A stretch of 15,150 nt of DNA from UBA6544 sp049601975 (GTDB lineage Bacteria; Pseudomonadota; Alphaproteobacteria; UBA8366): assembly GCA_049601975.1 (NCBI GenBank), contig JBMYRC010000110.1:1-15150 (forward strand). The letters run 5' to 3'. This document shows positions 7,250-13,785 of this stretch, piece after piece. The position numbers and the translations under genes are program-made. The notes beneath the pieces are model-generated. The model saw nothing but the letters and a program-made list of their open reading frames with translations, was not told the DNA's origin and searched no databases. Position 1 is the first letter of the stretch. Every line of letters starts with the position of its first letter.

Positions 7250-8500
7250 TCAGGCCGCGGCTTCGAGTTGCGGCAAGATGATCGCATCAGCGTCGAAGCG
7301 TTTACCGGCGCGCAGACAGAAGTCCGGACGCAGATATTGGTCCGCGACAACCTGATCGCCGCTGTTGTCGCGCAATACCCATTTGCCCCGCTCGTCCGCC
7401 AGGACCGAGACATCCGCAACCATGCCCGGCTTCAAGGTTCCGATCTCATCGGTCATGCCAATCATCTCGGCAGCGTTCGATGTCGCTGTGGCCACCACGT
7501 CCGCTAACGGCATGCCAAGAGCCAAGAGCTCAGTCATCGCGTGGGTCATACTGAATTTTACGTCGCCTGTGAAGATATGATCTTCTTCTTTAGCCATCTC
7601 GGGGTTGGGCACCTTTGTATTGTAGCCATGCATATCGGCACCAAGCGTGTGCGGCAGGACACCTGCCTCCATCACCTTGTGCGCCATCTCGAAGCTGAAA
7701 TGCGAACCATGCCCAACGTCTATCTTGATACCCTTCGCCAGCGCTTCAGTGATCGCCGGATGCATATTGCCCTTGCTGTCGACGAAGCCGCCCGGATGCC
7801 GTGTAAACGGGTGCGCCAGGACATCGCCAGGGGTCAGCATGTCCACCACGGTAGGAATGACCGTATCAGGGTCGACCTCGTCACCGCCCTTCTCCGGTAG
7901 TGGCCAGAGTTGGCCCAAGTGAATATAGAGCGGTAGCTCCGATTGCAGGGAGATGTCTTTTGCCATTTCAATGACTTTGACGCCCCAACGCGCGAAGCCG
8001 CCGACTTCCGCATGCGCCTTGATCCCCTTGATCAAATCGCGATTGCCCTCGATCACACGGCATGTGGCGCCGACATCTACGCCTGATGGACCATAGAGGT
8101 CGGTATAGAAATGCCCTTCGAGACCGCCAACCACATATGCCGAGATGAAGGCCACCACATTACTGGCGGAAGGTTCCACCACATAATGGCGGAATCCGGC
8201 GAAAGTCATGCTGCTGGGCCCACCCTGATCGACCAGCGTGGTAACCCCGGAATGAACCCCGACCATATCCGCGTTCAACCCGAACGGGCCACCGATATGC
8301 TCGAAAACATGGGCGTGGGTATCGATCATGCCCGGAATGACGAGACGCCCGGAGACATCGATATTCTCCGATCCCGACAATTCACTGCCGAGCGCCGCAA
8401 TCTTGCCGCCCGAAATGGCGACATCCATCACGCCATCGATCCCCTGTGCCGGATCAATCACCCGGCCGCCCTGTAAAACCAAATCCGGTTTCTCATTCAT
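7250..8500 (-). CDS. Amidohydrolase-superfamily metal hydrolase (dihydroorotase/deacetylase-like)
   Basis: A 416-residue cytosolic metallohydrolase with the composite beta-sandwich start (LVLQGGRVIDPAQG, ISGGKIAALG) and the barrel signature IPGMIDTHAHVFEH, giving metal ligands His62 and His64. Other likely ligands are Lys161 (GIKAH, the position of the carboxylated lysine), His194, His230 and Asp289 (LGADMHGY). The C-terminal GTLKPGMVADVSVL closes the sandwich. It resembles the amidohydrolase/deacetylase subgroup more than true dihydroorotases. Enzymes of this kind cleave cyclic or N-acyl amide bonds, which fits a pathway for nitrogen-containing ring compounds. The start at 8500 has an ideal GGAGG with 8-nt spacing; an in-frame ATG seven codons upstream would place that site inside the gene. 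It lies between pcaG and the molybdenum hydroxylase genes. Confidence 0.88.
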   Translation of the reverse strand: MNEKPDLVLQGGRVIDPAQGIDGVMDVAISGGKIAALGSELSGSENIDVSGRLVIPGMIDTHAHVFEHIGGPFGLNADMVGVHSGVTTLVDQGGPSSMTFAGFRHYVVEPSASNVVAFISAYVVGGLEGHFYTDLYGPSGVDVGATCRVIEGNRDLIKGIKAHAEVGGFARWGVKVIEMAKDISLQSELPLYIHLGQLWPLPEKGGDEVDPDTVIPTVVDMLTPGDVLAHPFTRHPGGFVDSKGNMHPAITEALAKGIKIDVGHGSHFSFEMAHKVMEAGVLPHTLGADMHGYNTKVPNPEMAKEEDHIFTGDVKFSMTHAMTELLALGMPLADVVATATSNAAEMIGMTDEIGTLKPGMVADVSVLADERGKWVLRDNSGDQVVADQYLRPDFCLRAGKRFDADAIILPQLEAAA

Positions 8501-8508
8501 CGCAACTT

Positions 8509-8513
8509 CCTCC
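8509..8513 (-). promoter_or_regulatory. Ribosome binding site that fixes the amidohydrolase start
   Basis: GGAGG on the minus strand with an 8-nt spacer to the ATG at 8500. It lies between that ATG and an upstream in-frame ATG (8521), so the downstream start is preferred. Confidence 0.75.
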
Positions 8514-8551
8514 CGCAACATCCACGTATGATAATTTCCACCGTCTTCGCA

Positions 8552-9148
8552 TCACACGTCGAAGAAAACGGTCTCGCCTTCACCACCCAATTTGACATCG
8601 AAACGATATACGATGCCGTTCTTGGTCTTCTTACGCCTAGCGATCAATGTATCCCGGCGTGTGTCGCCCACGGACGCCAACACTGGATCGATCTCATTCG
8701 CTTCCACCTCATCGGAGAAATACAACCGTGTGAACAAATGCGAGTGAATTGCCGCGGCAAAGAGGGTTAAATTAATATGAGGCGCTTGCGGTGCATTTCC
8801 AGCGCTTGGAACTGAGCCCGGCTTAATCGTTTCGAATTCGAACTTACCTTTACCGCCAGAAGAGACACGCCCGAAACCACTGAATTTCTTATCTAATTTG
8901 ATATCATCCCGATCGTCCGCGGGGGAATTATAGCGTCCGGCAGCATTCGCCTGCCAAATTTCCAACATCGCGGCCCGCAAGGGATTGCCTTCGGCATCAA
9001 GAATACGACCTTCGACACGAATGTGCTCGCCTTTGGTTTTCTTGCCTGCCAGATGATTGTCGGTAATGCCTTTAAGATCATAGCCTTCCGGCGTCATGAT
9101 GTGATGAAAAAAGGGGCCAATCGTGTTCGAGGCTGTTTGCTTCGCCAT
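8552..9148 (-). CDS. pcaG: Protocatechuate 3,4-dioxygenase-like alpha subunit
   Basis: A 198-residue alpha subunit of an intradiol ring-cleavage dioxygenase, of normal length. It has the family opening TASNTIGPFF (5-14), the core RVEGRILDAEGNP and LEIWQANAAGRY (62-73), then TIKPGSVP, QAPHINLTLF (121-130), HLFTRLYFSDEVEANEIDPVL and the closing GETVFFDV. The alpha subunit binds no iron itself; it pairs with PcaH and lines the active-site pocket. Two pocket positions differ from the usual PcaG consensus as I recall it: GPY is GPF (Phe13), and the Arg of FARG is Ala132. Both could alter substrate choice. It starts 3 bp after the pcaH stop, so the two are clearly co-translated. The gene seems somewhat poorer in GC (hand counts of 45-52% in three 60-base samples, 8761-8940) than the Rieske gene sample at 14101-14160 (63%). 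Confidence 0.93.
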   Translation of the reverse strand: MAKQTASNTIGPFFHHIMTPEGYDLKGITDNHLAGKKTKGEHIRVEGRILDAEGNPLRAAMLEIWQANAAGRYNSPADDRDDIKLDKKFSGFGRVSSGGKGKFEFETIKPGSVPSAGNAPQAPHINLTLFAAAIHSHLFTRLYFSDEVEANEIDPVLASVGDTRRDTLIARRKKTKNGIVYRFDVKLGGEGETVFFDV

Positions 9149-9151
9149 TTC

Positions 9152-9832
9152 TCAATGTCCCATCGGAGTGGCGTTACGACCGCGTAACATAATATCGAAT
9201 GACTGCCCCGCCGCATAACCCAGAATCGAATGTTCGGGCGCGTACTTAACGATCAATCGTTCGCGTGCCGCTTTGTTTGTCACCGCTTGATAAACGAAAT
9301 CCTCCCTCTGTAAGGGGTCACCCGGGAAATAACATTGCGTCACCAGGCGTTGCGCGAAGCTACCGCCAGTGATCGAGTAATGAATATGAGCGGGCCGCCA
9401 ACGATTGCCCAATCGGACGATTGGGTAAGCGCCAGGGCGGATTGTCACGAATTTGTAACGACCTTCGGCATCGGTGACGCAACGCCCGGTACCGAAGAAA
9501 TTCGCATCGACCGGCGCGTCATGCTGATCGCCCTTGTGGCCATAGAGACCAGCGGCATTTGTTTGCCAAATCTCAATGAGCGCGTTGGGAACGGGACGAT
9601 TCGCCTCATCTGTAACGAGCCCCGTCAAAATCATCCGCTCGCCAATGGCTTCCTGGCCCTTCTTGGCGGCATTCTTCGTCAGATCGGCATCGATTTTCTT
9701 GACCGAATTATGGCCGAAAACCGGGCTGGTCAGCTCCGACAATGTTTGCTGGATCGGAACCAATGGCTGTGTCGTCGATGCTTTTGGATGAACGGTCCAA
9801 TCGCGCTTCTTCGCTTGCGCTAAATTTGACAT
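9152..9832 (-). CDS. pcaH: Protocatechuate 3,4-dioxygenase-like beta subunit (iron-binding)
   Basis: A 226-residue catalytic subunit that holds the Fe(III) of the intradiol dioxygenase. All four expected ligands can be placed: Tyr97 (GLYGHKGD), Tyr136 (RPGAYPI), His149 and His151 (WRPAHIHYS), with Arg146 beside them as in characterised enzymes. The core LIEIWQTNAAG and GTGRCVTDAEGRY is intact, and the C-terminal SFDIMLRGR is typical. The reaction would open a catechol between the two hydroxyls to a cis,cis-muconate. AGGAG lies 7-8 nt before the ATG at 9832. It directly precedes pcaG and follows the amidase gene by 48 bp. No pcaB, pcaC, pcaD or pcaIJF genes are nearby, so the usual beta-ketoadipate branch is not encoded here. 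Confidence 0.94.
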   Translation of the reverse strand: MSNLAQAKKRDWTVHPKASTTQPLVPIQQTLSELTSPVFGHNSVKKIDADLTKNAAKKGQEAIGERMILTGLVTDEANRPVPNALIEIWQTNAAGLYGHKGDQHDAPVDANFFGTGRCVTDAEGRYKFVTIRPGAYPIVRLGNRWRPAHIHYSITGGSFAQRLVTQCYFPGDPLQREDFVYQAVTNKAARERLIVKYAPEHSILGYAAGQSFDIMLRGRNATPMGH

Positions 9833-9880
9833 GAAAAGCTCCTATACTGATTTCCACCACGTTAGCGCAGGCCGATGGTC

Positions 9881-11164
9881 CTAGCCAAGAGCGCGAAATA
9901 CCGCATCCCCCGCATCGAGAAAACGTTCGTCATCGCCGAGATGCCCGATGACCTGCAGACCGATGGGCAGACCGAGCGGCCCGGTGAAGAGTGGCAGACT
10001 GAGACCCGGAGAATAGAGCGCCGTCCAAACCCGATTGAAATGCGCCTGACCGATGGTCGTCAGATCCGCCGGCGCCTCGCCATTGGCGCTTGGCGTGATC
10101 AACAGGTCATACCCTGCAAGCGACGCGTGAAAACGATTACGGTAATCCTGCAGCGCTGCCATCCCAGCCCGATAGGTGGCGTAGCTGACGTTCCACCCGA
10201 GTTCCAACCGTTCCTTCTTCACCCGGTCACTGAGCTTATCCCAGTGGTTGTGCCATTCGTAGGCTAGGGCCCTCGAGAATTCGAACGCACTGACGACATC
10301 GAACGCCTCTTCCAGGCTGTCGAACCCATCCGGCAGATCGAAATCGGAAACATCAGCACCCGCTTCCGAAAGCCGTACCGCCGCCCCTTCCACATGAGCA
10401 CGGGTTGGCGCGTCGGCTTGTTCCCAATGGGGCGTGCGGCAGAGCCCAATCTTCAGGTCGGACACGGAGACTGCATTAAGCGGCCGATACGGCAGACCCA
10501 TCACCGCCGCGCGCATCAACACTTGATCCTCCATGGTCCGGGTCAGCATGCCAAGCGTGTCGACGCTGCGAGAATTGTCGTGAACACCAAGCGGGTTGTA
10601 GTCGCCATAGCTCGGCTTGTAACCGATGCAGCCATTAAAGGCAGCGGGGCGCACGATGGAACCGCCGGTCTGCGTGCCAAATGCAACCGGCACCATGAAA
10701 TCCGCCACCGCAGCGCCGGAACCGCTCGACGAACCTGCCGGCGAATGCGCCGGATTATGCGGATTCTTGGTCTTGCCGGGCGTCAGATGAGCGAATTCCG
10801 ACGTCACTGTCTTACCCAGCATCAACCCGCCTTCGGCCCGGCACTGTGCCACACAGGGGGCGTCATAGCTCGGGTGGTTATGCGTGTGGATGATCGTCCC
10901 GTGCCCGGTTGGCATGTCCTTTGTGTCGATAATATCCTTCACGCCAACCGGCACGCCATGGATCATGCCGTGGGAAGGTCCCGCATCGATTGCCCGCGCA
11001 TCCGCCAGCGCCTTGCCCTTATCGAGATAAATCCAGGCATCGACCTCGGGCTCTCGATCCTCGATCCGCTCGAGACACGCCGCCGTCACCGCCTCGCAGG
11101 TCAGTTCGCCCGCCTCAATCTTCTGCGCGATCTCACTTGCCGAAAGTCTCCAGAGTTCCGTCAT
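9881..11164 (-). CDS. Amidase-signature family amidase
   Basis: A 427-residue Ser-cisSer-Lys hydrolase. The triad can be assigned: Lys76 (PVGVKDIIDT), cis-Ser145 in PAGSSSGSGAAVA and nucleophile Ser169 in GTQTGGSIVRPAAF. The N-terminal LSASEIAQKIEAGELTCEAV and the C-terminal GLPIGLQVIGH are usual for the family. It would hydrolyse a primary or secondary amide to acid plus amine or ammonia in the cytoplasm. The open frame extends to 11221, but the ATG at 11164 is preferred: GGAGG lies 8 nt upstream and homology begins there. This is the first gene of the eight-gene operon and is divergent from the TauD-family gene. The exact amide is unknown; GatA function is unlikely because no gatB or gatC is adjacent. 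Confidence 0.9.
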   Translation of the reverse strand: MTELWRLSASEIAQKIEAGELTCEAVTAACLERIEDREPEVDAWIYLDKGKALADARAIDAGPSHGMIHGVPVGVKDIIDTKDMPTGHGTIIHTHNHPSYDAPCVAQCRAEGGLMLGKTVTSEFAHLTPGKTKNPHNPAHSPAGSSSGSGAAVADFMVPVAFGTQTGGSIVRPAAFNGCIGYKPSYGDYNPLGVHDNSRSVDTLGMLTRTMEDQVLMRAAVMGLPYRPLNAVSVSDLKIGLCRTPHWEQADAPTRAHVEGAAVRLSEAGADVSDFDLPDGFDSLEEAFDVVSAFEFSRALAYEWHNHWDKLSDRVKKERLELGWNVSYATYRAGMAALQDYRNRFHASLAGYDLLITPSANGEAPADLTTIGQAHFNRVWTALYSPGLSLPLFTGPLGLPIGLQVIGHLGDDERFLDAGDAVFRALG

Positions 11165-11212
11165 TCCTGCCGCCTCCGCATTGCTCCGGCCGCCCGCGCC
11201 GAATACACTTCT

Positions 11213-11232
11213 CCCACACAATCAATTGTGGG
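11213..11232. promoter_or_regulatory. Candidate operator, dyad CCCACA-N8-TGTGGG
   Basis: Six-base arms with perfect symmetry are separated by 8 bp (CAATCAAT) in the 98-bp spacer between the divergent amidase and TauD-family genes. It is 49-68 bp upstream of the amidase start and 31-50 bp upstream of the TauD-family start, well placed for one regulator to control both transcripts. No regulator gene is in the window, so the binding protein is unknown. Confidence 0.45.
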
Positions 11233-11262
11233 CTTCTCAGCCCAGAACAAGCGGTGAGAGCG

Positions 11263-12117
11263 ATGAGCAACAGCGATATCAACATTGTCCCCTCGGGTGG
11301 CGGCGTCGGCGCCTTCATCGAAGGGATCAACCTCGGACAAGACCTGTCGGACAACATCGTCGGCACATTGCGGAGCGCGCTCGGAGAGCACGGCGTTTTG
11401 TTCTTTCGCGATCAGGACATATCACCGGAAGATCACATCGCCTTCGCGGAGAAATTCGCGCCGATCAACATCAACCGCTTCTTCGCCCATGTGGACGGCC
11501 ATCCCAAAATCGCCCAGGTGTTGAAGGAGCCCGACCAGAAGAAAAACATCGGCGGCGGTTGGCATACCGACCACACCTATGACATCAATCCGGCCATGGG
11601 CTCCATTCTAGTCGCCCGCGAAACGCCGCCCCAAGGCGGCGACACCATGTATGCCAGTACATGCCGGGCCTACGAGACGCTCTCCGACGGATTCAAAGCC
11701 ATGCTAAAGGGGTTGAAGGGTGTGCATTCGAGCCGCCACGTCTTCGGCCCACAGGCACGCTACATGCAAAAAGGCGAGGATACAGCGGGGCGCCTCAGCA
11801 ATAACGAGGCGGCGACGCAGGATGCAGTACATCCGTTGATCATTCGCCATCCGATCAGCGGACGCGAATCCATCTACGTCAATCCGGGCTTTACCGTTGG
11901 TATCGACGGTTGGACGGATGCAGAGGCCGAGCCTTTCCTAAAAATCCTCTACGACCATATCGCCAAGCCGGAGCACACCTACCGCTTCCAATGGGCCCCC
12001 GGCTCCATCGCGTTCTGGGACAACCGGGCGAGTTGGCATTACGCGGTGAATGACTATTACGGCGCGCGCCGTCTGATGCATCGCATCACCATCGAAGGGG
12101 AAGTGCTGGCGGCGTAA
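11263..12117 (+). CDS. TauD/TfdA family Fe(II)/2-oxoglutarate dioxygenase
   Basis: A 284-residue member of the taurine/2,4-D dioxygenase family. The HxD motif GGWHTDHTYD gives His101 and Asp103. The distal ligand is His259 (NRASWHYAVNDY), and Arg270 (GARRLMHRITIEGE) is spaced correctly to bind 2-oxoglutarate. The N-terminal GAFIEGINLGQDLSDNIV and ALGEHGVLFFRDQDISPEDH are standard for the group. Relatives release sulfite from sulfonates, cleave aryl ethers or hydroxylate small molecules, so the substrate is open. The open frame continues far upstream, but the ATG at 11263 is preferred because it is preceded by GGTGAG and starts family homology. It is divergent from the amidase operon, shares the CCCACA dyad region, and is followed 25 bp later by a small gene. 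Confidence 0.9.
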   Translation: MSNSDINIVPSGGGVGAFIEGINLGQDLSDNIVGTLRSALGEHGVLFFRDQDISPEDHIAFAEKFAPININRFFAHVDGHPKIAQVLKEPDQKKNIGGGWHTDHTYDINPAMGSILVARETPPQGGDTMYASTCRAYETLSDGFKAMLKGLKGVHSSRHVFGPQARYMQKGEDTAGRLSNNEAATQDAVHPLIIRHPISGRESIYVNPGFTVGIDGWTDAEAEPFLKILYDHIAKPEHTYRFQWAPGSIAFWDNRASWHYAVNDYYGARRLMHRITIEGEVLAA

Positions 12118-12142
12118 TGCCGCTCGGGAGGGGAATACGAAA

Positions 12143-12358
12143 ATGAGTCTGGGAAAATTCACCGCCAGAGCAGCGGGTGCGGCAGCTGATGCCGTTGGCG
12201 AAGTGCTGGGGAGCGAGACCTACCCAGAATCCGAATACGGCCTCGCTGCACTGCTATTTCAGCACATCGTCCAGAGTGAACGAGGGACGGAAGAACGCAA
12301 TCGTGCCTACTACCGACAGCTTATGTCGGAATGTTTGGCGACAGTGCAGCAGAAATAG
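12143..12358 (+). CDS. Small hypothetical protein, 71 residues
   Basis: I do not recognise this protein. It is 71 residues, with an Ala-rich N-terminal half (TARAAGAAADAVGEVLGSE), then GLAALLFQHIVQSERGTEERNRAYYRQL and a short polar end. It is likely mostly helical and soluble, with no Cys-pair metal motif, signal peptide or clear membrane segment. A strong GGGAGGGG lies about 10 nt before the ATG, and the gap to the TauD-family stop is only 25 bp, so the two are probably one transcript. These features support a real gene rather than a chance frame. A small partner or regulatory protein for the dioxygenase is a guess. Confidence 0.6.
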   Translation: MSLGKFTARAAGAAADAVGEVLGSETYPESEYGLAALLFQHIVQSERGTEERNRAYYRQLMSECLATVQQK

Positions 12359-12413
12359 ACCGTTTTAAATACATACGGCCATAAATTTCGCCAACGGATT
12401 AACACGCGTCTCT

Positions 12414-12787
12414 TTAATCACACGGGAAAGTCACCGCTTCTATTTTGTTGCCGTCAGGGTCACGAATGAAAGCACCGAAATAAGTCGTCACCGATGCTTT
12501 GCGGGATCTGGGTGCTCCGTCGTCGCGCCCGCCTTCCGCAATTGCCGTCTCGTAGAAAGCATTCACCGCGTCCACGCTCGATGCACGCAGACACACATGC
12601 CTGTACCATCCGGCGTCGCGATCATGTCCTGGCGAAGGTTGATCCAGAACTCCGGATACTCCTTCCCAAACCCGACTGTATGGTCACTATCGACGAGGCG
12701 TTCCAATCCGAGCGGAGCGAAGACCTTCTCGTAGAATGAAGCGCTCGTGCTCAAATCCTTCACCGGGATGGAAATATGGTCAATGAT
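12414..12787 (-). pseudogene. VOC (glyoxalase/bleomycin-resistance fold) protein, frameshifted and without a start codon
   Basis: Two adjacent frames together read as one VOC-family protein of about 126 residues. The first (from about 12787) gives IIDHISIPVKDLSTSASFYE, then GLERLVDSDHTVGFG and MIATPDGTG. The second (to 12414) gives CLRASSVDAVNAFYETAIAEGG, TYFGAFIRDPDGNKIEAV and FPCD. The break is near 12596-12602. Family members usually read GMHVCLRA here, so a 4-bp loss from a GCATGCAT-like repeat is a likely cause. No ATG, GTG or TTG lies in frame before IIDHISIPV; a GTG at Val-Lys-Asp would cut off the first metal-ligand strand. An AAGGG with 7-nt spacing to ATC (12785-12787) suggests where the start was. 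It lies 16 bp after the crotonase pseudogene, in the same direction. Confidence 0.82.
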
Positions 12788-12803
12788 TGTGCTACCCTTA
12801 CGG

Positions 12804-13655
12804 TTAGTTTTGTGGCTCGAACAGCTTGTTCGCCGTCCAATCGAAGGAACCCTGGTCGCGTTCCTGAACGGCCTGTTTCCAGCCGACCTCCTCGGCCCGC
12901 CTCTTGTAGTTCACCCCTTCCGGTGAGTGGCGGGTGATGCCGTCGAACAGCGTCGCTAATTGTTGAGCGTGGTGCAGGCCCATCGCTTCGATGGCTTGAT
13001 TGATCAACATCTTCTGCATCATGAGCTGGTTGACCGGCACGCTCTTCATGCGCCCGGCCAGGGCCTCGACCGCTTCGTCGAGCTCGCCCTCGGGCACGGC
13101 CTTGTGAACCACTCCCATGCGCTCCGCCTCGCGCCCTTCGATCTGATCGCCAGTCAACATCATCCGCTTGGCCCCTTCCGCACCCAGGCGATAGACCCAC
13201 ATCGCGGTGGGCGGCGAGCCGAAGACCCGGGCCGGTACATAGCTAATCTTGGCGTCCTCCGCCATCATCACCAAATCGCAACAGATTGCGATATCGGAGC
13301 CACCCGCGACAGCGTGCCCTCGGACCTTGGCGATCACCGGGCGATGACTTCGCCAGAGCGACATGAAACACTCCGTATTGGGCATCATCAGCGCATAATC
13401 CTTCATCGGATCCCACAGCATCTCCTGGATCATGCTCTCGCTCGCCAACGTCCAGGCAGCCAGATCTTACCCAGTGCAAAACGATCGCACTGCGCCCGAC
13501 AGTACGATGACATGCACGCCCTCATCCGCGTTCGCTTCGGCGACACAAGCGGCCAGGGTCTCCGGCATGTGGTAATCGATGGCGTTCAAGACCTCGGGTC
13601 GGTTTAGGGTAATCCGGCCAACCCGACCGTCTTTTTCATAGAGTACGCTGGGCAT
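12804..13655 (-). pseudogene. Crotonase (enoyl-CoA hydratase/isomerase) family gene with an internal TAA stop
   Basis: One continuous frame of 283 codons is interrupted by TAA at 13467-13469 (codon 63). Before it lies VGRITLNRPEVLNAIDYHMP and VIVLSGAVRSFCTG. After it, in the same frame, lies DLAAW, then VRGHAVAGGSDIAICCDLV, PARVFGSPPTAMWVYRLG and EGAKRMMLTGDQIEGREAERMGVV. Family members read CAGYDL at this point, so a Tyr codon (TAT/TAC) has become TAA by a single substitution. The ATG at 13655 has AAGGA with suitable spacing. The first oxyanion-hole loop flanks the stop. The positions of the two hydratase glutamates read Asp (GGSD) and Ala (VPAR), so even the ancestor was probably not a classical enoyl-CoA hydratase. 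An internal restart making the 214-residue C-terminal part is possible but would lack the first oxyanion loop. Confidence 0.85.
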
Positions 13656-13720
13656 GAGAGTTCCTTCCGTCGACACCGCGTGAAAGTTTCCAAGATTCGG
13701 CTCCTGCGCCAAGAGCCCGG

Positions 13721-13749
13721 CTTGACACCATCAAGGGTCCAGTGGATAT
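13721..13749 (+). promoter_or_regulatory. Housekeeping-type promoter of the Rieske oxygenase gene
   Basis: CTTGAC (13721-13726; the overlapping TTGACA is at 13722-13727), a 17-bp spacer and GGATAT (13744-13749) match the alphaproteobacterial form CTTGAC-N17-CTATAT at 10 of 12 positions. Initiation near 13756 would leave about 30 nt before the ATG at 13786. Confidence 0.6.
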
Positions 13750-13785
13750 CAAACGAGAAGCTGGAATTCGTCATTGAGGTGCCAC

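Noticed and set aside
7243..7419. Upstream extension of the molybdenum hydroxylase large subunit reading frame
   Set aside because: This 59-codon stretch lies inside the amidohydrolase coding sequence, has no family resemblance and is rich in Arg, Ser and Cys. Homology starts at MNDIHQ (7242).
10990..11262. N-terminal extension of the TauD-family frame
   Set aside because: It overlaps the amidase gene on the other strand and is Pro/Arg-rich. The ribosome binding site and family homology support the start at 11263.
12960..13607. Plus-strand frame of 215 codons opposite the crotonase pseudogene
   Set aside because: It is an antisense shadow: the minus strand shows clear crotonase motifs throughout.
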